Assembly: GCF_049331405.1 (NCBI RefSeq)
Contig: NZ_CP186274.1
Location: 6,448,001-6,512,000 of the forward strand
DNA from: PoT sp049331405
GTDB lineage: Bacteria; Planctomycetota; Planctomycetia; Isosphaerales; Isosphaeraceae
Reading direction: 5' to 3'
DNA length: 64,000 nt
Positions 26,423 to 34,854 of this stretch are shown here, in pieces; position 1 is the stretch's first letter, and each line of letters starts with the position of its first letter. The position numbers and the translations under genes are program-made. Under the pieces are notes generated by a model. The model was not told the origin of the DNA. It did not search any database and saw nothing but the letters and a program-made list of their open reading frames with translations.

Positions 26423-27816
26423 GTCGCGTCTCCCGAAGTGACCCAGCGGCCGATCTGCGAGGCCAGCTCACGCGACACGGTGGGATCGGCCGACTCGGCG
26501 ATGACTCTGACGATCGGCTCGGTGTTGCTGGCCCGGACGTGGACCCAGCGATCCGACCAGTCGAGGCGGAGGCCGTCGCGGCGATCGGCCTTGGCCTCCG
26601 GATGAGCGGCCTCGAGCTTGTCCCAGAGCGCGGCGACCGACGCGGGCCCGCCGCCCGCCTTGAGCGGGTACTGATCCTTGATCATCGCGTACTTGGGCAG
26701 GCGTTCGACGATCTGCGAGAGCGGGTCGTCCGAGGTGGCGAGCAGGTCGAGCACCAGGGCCATCCCGACGAAGCTGTCGCGGACGAACCCGACGCGAGGG
26801 TCGATGACCCCGCCGTTCCCCTCGCCGCCCAGCATCGCTTTCTCGGCGAGCATGCGTTCCACGACGTGAATCTCGCCGACCGGCGTGCGATAGACGGGGC
26901 AGCCGGCCTGGACCGCCAGGTCTTCCGTCACCCGCGATGTGGAGAGGTTCAGGATCACGGGCCCCTTGGCCTGCCGGAGCCTTCGCGTGGCGGCGAGGGC
27001 CAGCGTCAGCTCCTCGCCGATATACCGACCCGTTTCATCGACGAGCGCCAGGCGGTCGGCGTCGGGATCCTGGGCGAAGCCCACGACGGCCCCGGTCGCC
27101 GGCACGATGGCTGAGAAGGCTTGCAGGTTCGCCTCGGTCGGCTCGGGAGGATGGTCGTAGCGGCCGTCGGGCGTCCCGCCGAGGACGACCGCGTTCACGC
27201 CGAGGGCTCGCAGCAGGGCAGTCCCGAGACGACCCCCCGCCCCGTGGCAGGCGTCGAGTACGACCGTATACTTGCGCTTGCGGATCGCGGCCACGTCCAC
27301 GAGCTTGAGCACCTGGTTCAGGTGGGCATTGTCCGGGTCTTCGAGGGACCGGACCCGCCCCAGCGAATCCCAGTTGGCCCAACCGAACTCCTTGCGTTCG
27401 AGCCGCTCGAGGATCTCACGCCCCTTGGCGGCGGAGAGGACCATACCTTCGGGCTGAAAGAACTTCAAACCGTTGTATTGCGGGGGGTTATGTGAGGCCG
27501 AGATCTGGATCCCGCCCGCCGCCCCCTGGTCTCGCACGAGCCGGCCGAGCGTTGGAGTGGCGGTCGCCCCGACTTGCAGGGCGTCTCGACCCGTTGCCGT
27601 GACCCCCGCCAGCACTGCCGGCATGAACACCGGCGCGGTGACCCGGCCGTCGTGTCCGACGATGATCGGACCGGGGGCACAGCCCGCGGCATACGCCGCC
27701 GCAAACTCCACCACGATCGCCGGGTCGAGCCCGTTGCCGACGATCCCTCGAAGCCCCGACACGCTCGCAATTCGCGTCCCGCTCACGACACTCCCCAGTC
27801 CCGGCTTCGGGAACAT
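26419..27816 (-). CDS. glmM: Phosphohexomutase (phosphoglucosamine mutase-like)
   Basis: A 465-residue alpha-D-phosphohexomutase. The catalytic phosphoserine is Ser108 in ISASHNPPQYNG, the metal-binding loop is DPDADRLAL, the sugar-binding loop is GEGNGGVI and the phosphate-binding loop is RASNTEPIVRV. GEGNGG is the form seen in phosphoglucosamine/phosphomannomutase enzymes. As GlmM it would convert glucosamine 6-phosphate to glucosamine 1-phosphate for peptidoglycan and LPS precursors; a phosphomannomutase role is the alternative. The ATG at 27816 is chosen because the GLRGIVG motif then starts at about residue 21; upstream in-frame sequence is not protein-like. Confidence 0.85.
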   Translation of the reverse strand: MFPKPGLGSVVSGTRIASVSGLRGIVGNGLDPAIVVEFAAAYAAGCAPGPIIVGHDGRVTAPVFMPAVLAGVTATGRDALQVGATATPTLGRLVRDQGAAGGIQISASHNPPQYNGLKFFQPEGMVLSAAKGREILERLERKEFGWANWDSLGRVRSLEDPDNAHLNQVLKLVDVAAIRKRKYTVVLDACHGAGGRLGTALLRALGVNAVVLGGTPDGRYDHPPEPTEANLQAFSAIVPATGAVVGFAQDPDADRLALVDETGRYIGEELTLALAATRRLRQAKGPVILNLSTSRVTEDLAVQAGCPVYRTPVGEIHVVERMLAEKAMLGGEGNGGVIDPRVGFVRDSFVGMALVLDLLATSDDPLSQIVERLPKYAMIKDQYPLKAGGGPASVAALWDKLEAAHPEAKADRRDGLRLDWSDRWVHVRASNTEPIVRVIAESADPTVSRELASQIGRWVTSGDAT

Positions 27817-28537
27817 GGAACCTGATTCGATGGTGCGTCTTCCGACCGACCGACGGATGGATTCGCAAGGATCGAGATCATCGCCCACGGCAGCCAGCCC
27901 ATGCGATACGATGCGCACAGGCCTTCACCGTTGGCAATCCTCCCGTCCTTTCCCTGAGCAATGGCCCGGCTCTCGCGCCATCGCCACGCGAAATCCGCCC
28001 TTACCGCCTACCTGACCTCATGATGCCGACTCTATCGTGACCCGGCGCCTGGATGACACCCGCCCGACCGGAGCCGGGACCTGGATTTCCTCATGCCATC
28101 CACCATCAACTTAGAGAACCCACCGCCCAAACGGCAAGGATGAACCGGCGGCTTACGCGTTTCCCTGGAGATTTCCTTAAACTCTGGAAAATAGGGGAAA
28201 TGCGTCCTTGTGTGATTTGTGTGACTTGGACGCGATAAACCTCTTTCAGAGGTAGGCATTCAATCTCTGCGAGATTCGGTATCGAAGGGAGAAATCTCCA
28301 GACCCCTCCGACGAGGACCTTTCAACGCGCGTCCTCCCCGCATATCATATTTTGGGAAGAGATGACACCGGCATCGGAGTTCTTTCGACCCGGCCTCATC
28401 CATTGTCAGGCTCCAAAGTAACGACCATGACCTGACCCCAAGCTGCTCAGCCAGAAACCGCACCAGAACCCGGCGTCGAACGTGCGCGCCGGCTCTCTGG
28501 AGGTGGTTTCCTTCGTTTCCCGGAAAGGAAAACGAGC
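27817..28537. other. Long intergenic region with low-GC core
   Basis: About 720 bases between divergent genes, without a convincing coding sequence. The stretch 28150-28420 is clearly richer in A and T than its surroundings and has several small hairpins (AATCTC/GAGATT at 28260, GGAGA/TCTCC at 28301, CCTC/GAGG near 28240). It could contain promoters of both genes or a small RNA; neither is shown. Confidence 0.4.
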
Positions 28538-28753
28538 ATGAGCGGCAAGAATCATGACCGTCGCGAACGCGTGGCCGACCTCGAGGCCGGCTCGGGCTGG
28601 ATCTCTCGGGCCGAGGCCCGAGAGATCCTCGGCGTCAGCGAGTTGGAGCTGCGCGAGCTGTCCCAGGGCTTCGACCTGAGCCGCAGGACGGTCTCGCTCT
28701 ATCTGAGGTCGGAGATCCGGGCCCTCGCCGAGGCCGCCAGGAGGCTCCGCTGA
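28538..28753 (+). CDS. Small helix-turn-helix protein (excisionase/MerR-like)
   Basis: A 71-residue protein. After about 20 charged residues comes RAEAREILGVSELELRELSQ, a winged-helix/HTH pattern as in excisionase and MerR N-terminal domains, then a short strand (RRTVSLYL) and a final helix (SEIRALAEAARRL). The ATG at 28538 has AAGGAAAA eight bases upstream. It may be a DNA-binding regulator; no mobile element is nearby, so a recombination role is not supported. Confidence 0.65.
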   Translation: MSGKNHDRRERVADLEAGSGWISRAEAREILGVSELELRELSQGFDLSRRTVSLYLRSEIRALAEAARRLR

Positions 28754-29230
28754 CGGCTTTCTCGCGGCCCGCCCGCGGTGGGCGGGCCATCTATCTCAGC
28801 CCGATCTGCCCTTTCCCGCTCGTTCCGTCCGGCCACGAAATCGGAACACTTGACCCGGCAAGGCTTACCGTTTAGTATAGCCCGGAATTGTATCTCAGGT
28901 GTATCTGTGAGGCCGGTCGGAGTGTTCCCTCCGATTGATATCTCGATCAACGGGCGGGAATCCATCACGTTACCGGACCCACGACGAATCCTCCATAGTC
29001 CAACCCACTCGACGCTTTGTATGATGTCGGGGAATTGGACACCCAAGGAGGGGAGAATCCTCGTCGTATTCCGAGACAAGCGGTGATCCCGGATACGGAT
29101 TGAGTGGCTTCTCCTCATTTGAAGACTGTTCGAGACGACGACACGGCCGTCCGGTCGTTCGCGAGGTTGCGTGTCCCCTGGACGCCTCGCACCGACGGCG
29201 CGACGCGGCTCGAACCAAGAGGTAACGGAA
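28754..29230. other. Intergenic region and probable long leader of rpmF
   Basis: About 477 bases without a supported gene. It contains the strong promoter at 28850-28878; from there about 345 bases run to the rpmF start codon. No terminator-like hairpin was seen between the two. Confidence 0.5.
28850..28878 (+). promoter_or_regulatory. Strong sigma-70-type promoter
   Basis: TTGACC (28850-28855), a 17-base spacer and TAGTAT (28873-28878). Both boxes and the spacing are close to consensus, the best such match in the window. The first gene downstream on this strand is rpmF. Confidence 0.7.
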
Positions 29231-29416
29231 ATGGCAGTACCGAAGAGGCGGAAATCGAAGTCGGCTAAGGGAATGCGTCGCGCCCACGATTTCCTCACGC
29301 CCATCAACTTGACCATCTGCCCGGTGTGCAAGCAGTCGGTCCCGACCCACAGGGTCCACAAGGAATGCCTCATGGAGCACCTGAAGAGCGGGACCCCGGG
29401 ACGGATGCCCCACTGA
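29231..29416 (+). CDS. rpmF: Large ribosomal subunit protein bL32
   Basis: A 61-residue ribosomal protein with the invariant N-terminus AVPKRRKSKSAKGMRRAHD. The zinc-binding form is kept: Cys30-x-x-Cys33, then Cys46 with nearby His40 and His43 as possible ligands. The ATG at 29231 matches the universal start and has GAGG nine bases upstream. In many bacteria rpmF follows a DUF177 gene and precedes plsX; neither is present here, so this context is unusual. Confidence 0.95.
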   Translation: MAVPKRRKSKSAKGMRRAHDFLTPINLTICPVCKQSVPTHRVHKECLMEHLKSGTPGRMPH

Positions 29417-29784
29417 TCCTGTCTCACCCATCAGCAATCAATCTCCGGCGCCAGCCGCGATCTCGACGATCCCTGGCGCCTTGATTTTTCCCCCCTTCCG
29501 ATCGATGTCTCTCGAAAGCGTCTCGCCGACACGGCCGCAAGGTCGCCCCTCTCGCTCTCTCACGAGCGGATCTCCTTCCATCGTCAAATGTGTCTGGCTT
29601 GCACCTGTTGTCGCCACGGGGTAGGCTTTGCCGTTCGCTTTTGCAATCGACCGATCCTATGCGCTTCAACGGCCCCGAGTTGGGGAATGTCGAAGTCGTC
29701 GTCGGGTTGATCGCGGAGACGCCTGATCGCCTGGGATCTGTCGGAGCCCGGACCCTGGCCGTTCGCAGCTCCAAGGACGTCGGC
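29417..29784. other. Intergenic region between rpmF and the acyltransferase
   Basis: About 368 bases holding the rpmF terminator (29447-29490). The remainder, although open in frame with the acyltransferase, is not similar to the family N-terminus and is probably non-coding. Confidence 0.5.
29447..29490 (+). terminator. Rho-independent terminator of rpmF
   Basis: GGCGCCAG (29447-29454) pairs with CTGGCGCC (29473-29480); a T-run (ttgattttt) follows. The loop is 18 bases, longer than usual. Confidence 0.7.
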
Positions 29785-30873
29785 ATGGAGTCGGATCGGC
29801 GACAATATCACACCCTCGACGGCATGCGCGGGCTCGGCGCGATCGCCGTCATGATGCGGCACGCGGATACGATCTGCGAGCCGATCGTCATGCCGAGTTC
29901 GTACCTCGCCGTGGACGTCTTCTTCGTCCTGAGCGGGTTCGTCATCGCGTATGCCTATGACCCCAGGTTCGAACGGGGGATGTCAACCCGCTCGTTCATC
30001 GTCGGGCGGTTCATCCGACTCTATCCGCTCTATTTCCTGGGCACGCTGCTCGCGATCTTCAGCATGGCCGTGGCCCACGTCATCGGCGCGGGGGTGCTCA
30101 ATGGCCAGGGGGTGATGCTGGCCTGCCTCGCAGGGCTGCTGATCCTACCCTCGCCGACGATCTCGCAGGCGGATCACGCGTTCATCGTGAATCGGCCCGG
30201 CTGGTCACTCTTCTTCGAACTCGTAATCAACCTCGCCTTCGGGCTCGTCTGGCGATGGCTCACCCGGCCTGTGCTGGCCGGGTTGGTCGTGTTATCGGGC
30301 ATACTGCTCGGCGTCTCGGTCTTCAAGGCCGGGAGTTGCGACGTGGGTCCGGACTGGTCGAACATCCTCTTCGGCTTCCCGAGAGTGGCGTTCTCCTTCT
30401 TCGCGGGCGTCCTCATCGAGAGGACGCTCAAGAAGCCGCATCAGACGTCCTGGGTCGGCTGGCTGATCCCGGCGCTCATGATTCCGATCTTCGCCGTCGA
30501 CGTTTCGAAGGATCTGCGGCCGTTCTACGACCTGGCGTGCGTCCTGGTCATCTTCCCCGCCCTGATCGTCTGGGGGGCGAGCTACGACCCGCCGCCGCTC
30601 GGGGCGAAGGCCTTCCGGTTCCTGGGCCTGATCTCGTATCCGCTCTACGCCGTCCACTTCCCCATGACCGAACTGGCCCGTCGCGCTTTGCGGATCCTCC
30701 ACATGGATCCGACCCGCTACGCCCCCTGGCTCGGCCTGACGCTCACCGCCGCACTCGCCCTGGCGAGCTGGCCACTGGCCCGGCTCTATGACGAGCCGGT
30801 CCGTCGCGCCATCGCCTCCCGGATGAGGAGAAAGGGCCATGTCCCCTCGCCCGGCGTGCTGACTCCGGACTGA
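29785..30873 (+). CDS. Acyltransferase family 3 membrane protein
   Basis: A 362-residue integral membrane protein of the acyltransferase-3 (OafA/NodX-like) family, which adds acetyl or other acyl groups to exported sugars. The N-terminal family motifs are YHTLDGMRGLGAIAVMMRH (with the active-site His) and AVDVFFVLSGFVIAY, followed by RSFIVGRFIRLYPLYFLG. About ten membrane helices follow. The ATG at 29785 has AAGGA eight bases upstream; the sequence before it is not family-like. It could modify the polysaccharide made by the 39.6-47 kb locus, but no direct link is visible. Confidence 0.88.
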   Translation: MESDRRQYHTLDGMRGLGAIAVMMRHADTICEPIVMPSSYLAVDVFFVLSGFVIAYAYDPRFERGMSTRSFIVGRFIRLYPLYFLGTLLAIFSMAVAHVIGAGVLNGQGVMLACLAGLLILPSPTISQADHAFIVNRPGWSLFFELVINLAFGLVWRWLTRPVLAGLVVLSGILLGVSVFKAGSCDVGPDWSNILFGFPRVAFSFFAGVLIERTLKKPHQTSWVGWLIPALMIPIFAVDVSKDLRPFYDLACVLVIFPALIVWGASYDPPPLGAKAFRFLGLISYPLYAVHFPMTELARRALRILHMDPTRYAPWLGLTLTAALALASWPLARLYDEPVRRAIASRMRRKGHVPSPGVLTPD

Positions 30874-30913
30874 TATCAAAGTCCCGGTACCGTTCCCAAC
30901 GCCAATGAAAAAG

Positions 30914-30951
30914 GACTCGGAGCAGGCCAGGTCTTTGGCCTGCTCCGAGTC
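30914..30951. terminator. Bidirectional terminator between convergent genes
   Basis: A perfect 16-bp stem: gactcggagcaggcca (30914-30929) with tggcctgctccgagtc (30936-30951), loop ggtctt. It is flanked by aatgaaaaag on the left (T-rich on the minus strand) and tttggttt on the right, so it can stop transcription from both the acyltransferase and the DUF1559 gene. Confidence 0.88.
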
Positions 30952-30988
30952 TTTGGTTTGGGCCTCAACATCACGGGCGAATCAAGGC

Positions 30989-32002
<1,014 letters not shown>

Positions 32003-32258
32003 GGGGGGCTCGCGCTCCGAGGCGGGAGAAACTAGGGGGAGATTCCAGGTCGATCGAGGATCACCTGGAATTGAGACTCAGTCTCGGCGATGTGAGCAGT
32101 ATTGCGACCGGATCGATACCATGTCAAGTGGCCGACTCGGAATAGGCGCAAGCCTCGGCGCAGGGCGATTCGGCCCTGCAGCGTAGGTTTTCGGCTTCGC
32201 ATTACCCCTTCCGGTGGAGAGCGATTATCGGCAGAAGGGATGGGAATGGATCTCGATC

Positions 32259-33791
32259 TCAAGGGCCGAGGTCTTCGATGGATGCAGGGTGATCGGTCGG
32301 ATTGTCGGAGTGGGGATTGGGGAAGTCGCCCACGACTTCTTGCCAGAGGGCCCGGGCCGATCGCTTCTCGTGTCGGGCCTGCTTCTCAAGCCGTTCGCGC
32401 TCGTGGAGGATCAGGCGGGTCAAATAGGTCCGCGCGTCGTTGACGTGGCTGACGAAGCCGGAGATGAGCTCCTCTCCTTCGAGGTCCCCCTCGGCGAACT
32501 TCTCAAGGGCCTCGCTCTTGAGCTCGCTGAGCGCGGTCTGGAGGTGGAGGAGCTCCTTGAGGTCGAGCCTCGCGCCGATCTCGAGCTCGAGGGCCCTGCG
32601 CTCGATCGAGGTGACCTTGAGCATATACGCCTCGAAGCCGAGCTCCTGCTTGCGGCGGTAGCGCTGCTTCCACCACTGCCAGAGGAAGAAGAGGCCGCCG
32701 AGGAGGGCGCCGACCAGGCTCGTCCCCTTCTCCATGAAGTCGACGATGTCCCCGGCGATGAGCGGCTTGTTGTGCTCGAGGTACTGCAAGCTCCCCTGGT
32801 GCCACTCGAACTCGGGGGGCTGGTCCATGAGCTTGATGTCGAGCGGCGGCCGCGCGAGCTGGGCGAAGGCCGGCGAGAAGACCGTCTCGATGATCCGCTC
32901 GACCGCGTTCGGATCCGCGTCCTCGCGGGCGACGAGCAGGAGCCTCGTGCCGAGGGTCGGCGTGGCGTTCGGGGGCACCGCGGGCATGATGCTGTACGTG
33001 AACGCGGGGATCTCGGTCATGGTGACGTGGGCCTTCTCCACGTCGTGATTCTCGGCGGCCGAGTCGAAGCCCGGGATCGCGTCGTGGAGCACGTCGAGCG
33101 TGAATGCCTCGCCGAACGAGAGGGGGACGAGCCGGTAATGGTGCCGGGCGATCAGGCTCCGGGCTACCGGCGACGGCAGGGCCGAGACCATGAAGATGGC
33201 GTCTGGCAGCTTGCCCTCATCCCGGATCGCCTCGAGCTCGCGATATGTGAGGGTGGAGATGAGGTAATCTCCATCTCCGCCATCGACCCGAGGGCTCAGG
33301 CCGGCGAACTTCAGGACCTCGCTGGAGAGGCTATACGTGCCGCTGCCGGGGTCGCTGAGGTTCACCGTCTTGCCCCGGAGGGCCTCGAGGCTCCTGGTGA
33401 CGGCCTCGTACAGCTCCTCCTTCACGAGGAGGTGGAGCGGCTCGACGTGGAGCGTGGCGACCTGCCGGACGTGGCGGCGCCGGGTCGTGGCCAGGCCCCC
33501 CTGCACCAGCCCGAGGTCGATGAGCCCGGCCTCGACCCGGTCGAGGGTCTCCGACGACCCCGACGTGCCGACCACCTTGAGCCTGAGCCCTCGCCGGAGG
33601 GCGTCGGAGGCGAGCCGCTCGGCGATCTGATGCCGGAGCCCCTGGACGCTCCCCGCGCTGATCGAGAGGCGAGCGGCCCTGGGCCGGCTCTCGTTGAAGT
33701 AGACGCCGACCGCGATCGCCAGCGCCGTGACCCCGAGCGTGGCCGCCAGCCATTCGCGGCCGATTTTCCGGAGTCGTTTCTTCACAACCAT
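32259..33791 (-). CDS. Membrane-anchored TAXI-type solute-binding protein with C-terminal coiled coil
   Basis: A 510-residue protein. A signal anchor (WLAATLGVTALAIAVGVYF) leads into a TAXI-family binding domain of TRAP transporters: LSISAGSVQGLRHQIAERLA, then LRLKVVGTSGSSETLDRV, IDLGLVQGG and the GKTVNLSDPGSGTYSLS region. After about 360 residues a second membrane helix (LVGALLGGLFFLWQWW) follows, then a charged helical tail of about 120 residues likely to form a coiled coil in the cytoplasm. Standard TAXI proteins are free periplasmic proteins of about 320 residues served by a fused DctQM permease; none is near. The architecture suggests signalling or sensing rather than transport. Start at 33791, GAGGG nine bases upstream. 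Confidence 0.78.
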   Translation of the reverse strand: MVVKKRLRKIGREWLAATLGVTALAIAVGVYFNESRPRAARLSISAGSVQGLRHQIAERLASDALRRGLRLKVVGTSGSSETLDRVEAGLIDLGLVQGGLATTRRRHVRQVATLHVEPLHLLVKEELYEAVTRSLEALRGKTVNLSDPGSGTYSLSSEVLKFAGLSPRVDGGDGDYLISTLTYRELEAIRDEGKLPDAIFMVSALPSPVARSLIARHHYRLVPLSFGEAFTLDVLHDAIPGFDSAAENHDVEKAHVTMTEIPAFTYSIMPAVPPNATPTLGTRLLLVAREDADPNAVERIIETVFSPAFAQLARPPLDIKLMDQPPEFEWHQGSLQYLEHNKPLIAGDIVDFMEKGTSLVGALLGGLFFLWQWWKQRYRRKQELGFEAYMLKVTSIERRALELEIGARLDLKELLHLQTALSELKSEALEKFAEGDLEGEELISGFVSHVNDARTYLTRLILHERERLEKQARHEKRSARALWQEVVGDFPNPHSDNPTDHPASIEDLGP

Positions 33792-34095
33792 CGGCAAACG
33801 CCCTCGAGGCCGTCCGGGCGTCGGGAAATGCCGGACGTCGGCAACCCCGCGCATCCGCTCAATCCCACTCACACCATCTCGCCCAGTCTATTCGAGGCGG
33901 AACCTGTGAGCGAGTCTGCGAGGTGATTCGTCGCCGAGCGACCGAAATTTACGATTCGAAGGCCCCGGACCGCCCGCAAGCGAGCCGACATAAGTCTTTT
34001 CGTAGCTATGGACAAACGTGGATTTTCGGGGCCGTCGTGGCGGCTCGGTTCGGTGCCCCTCTTGACCACTTGACCAACCGGTCTACTATGTTCGC
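33792..34095. other. Divergent intergenic region of TAXI and tetR genes
   Basis: About 304 bases. It holds the tetR promoter/operator (34062-34089). On the TAXI side no clear promoter was found. Confidence 0.5.
34062..34089 (+). promoter_or_regulatory. Promoter of the TetR regulator with overlapping operator
   Basis: TTGACC (34062-34067), 16-base spacer, TACTAT (34084-34089). The inverted repeat TTGACCAACCGGTCTA (34070-34085) lies between the two boxes and has the GACC....GGTC form of many TetR/NemR-type operators. The start codon at 34096 is about where transcription should begin, with no ribosome site, suggesting a leaderless mRNA. Confidence 0.6.
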
Positions 34096-34746
34096 ATGAG
34101 CGCAGAACGAGTCGCCCGAGCTTCTGTGACGACGCGGACCGACCTCCTGGCGGCCGGCGTCTCCCTCATCCTGGAGAAGGGCTACAACCAATGCGGGATT
34201 GACGAGATCCTCAAGTCGGTGGGAGTTCATAAAGGTTCGTTTTACCACTTCTTCAAGAGCAAGGAAGATTTCGGGCTCCAGGTCGTCGATTACTATGCCG
34301 AGTACCGGCTGACGAATTTGGCCGATCATCTGAATGACGAGGATTACCCCCCCCTCGAACGGCTCCGCCGCTTCTTCGAAGAGGCCTGCCGCCGGCATCA
34401 ATCGCTCGGGTATCGCAAGGGCTGCCTCTTCGGCAACCTCGGTCAGGAGCTGGCCGACCAGAGCGAGGCCTTCCGCATGCGGCTCGAAGAGGTGCTGGTC
34501 GAATACCGCAGGAAGATCGCGTGCTGCCTGCGCGAGGCACAGAAGGCGGGCGGCCTGCGGGCCGACTTCGACGCCGATCGCCTGGCCGGCTTCTGCCTGA
34601 ATAGCTGGGAAGGCGCCGTGCTTCGCATGAAAGTTGCCAAGAATTTTGAACCGTTGGAAGACTTCCTGTTCCTGATGTTCGAGACCGTCTTGAAAACCTC
34701 TCCCACCGACGCTGCCTCCCTGCCAGAGCCTTGCCCTCGGCGTTGA
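34096..34746 (+). CDS. TetR/AcrR-family repressor
   Basis: A 216-residue regulator. The N-terminal DNA-binding helix-turn-helix is at residues about 15-60 (LLAAGVSLILEKGYNQCGIDEILKSVGVHKGSFYHFFKSKEDF). The C-terminal ligand domain of about 140 residues contains three Cys close together (KGCLFGNL, IACCL), which might sense electrophiles as in NemR-like regulators; this is a guess. The gene precedes an RND efflux pump by 108 bases and its own promoter carries a palindromic operator, so it probably represses itself and the pump. Confidence 0.9.
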   Translation: MSAERVARASVTTRTDLLAAGVSLILEKGYNQCGIDEILKSVGVHKGSFYHFFKSKEDFGLQVVDYYAEYRLTNLADHLNDEDYPPLERLRRFFEEACRRHQSLGYRKGCLFGNLGQELADQSEAFRMRLEEVLVEYRRKIACCLREAQKAGGLRADFDADRLAGFCLNSWEGAVLRMKVAKNFEPLEDFLFLMFETVLKTSPTDAASLPEPCPRR

Positions 34747-34854
34747 GCCGAACCGAATCGTGTCGACAAGTCTCCATGTAAGGCGTGACGTACGCGGGCG
34801 GTCCCCCCATTGCCGCCGGTGCCGATCACCCAGAGGAAGGTCTGCAAAACCCCC

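Noticed and set aside
28538..28753. Excisionase of a mobile element
   Set aside because: Only the HTH pattern fits; no integrase, attachment sites or phage genes are near.
28778..29086. 102-codon open frame in the rpmF leader
   Set aside because: It starts upstream of the strong promoter, has no ribosome site and no protein-like features.
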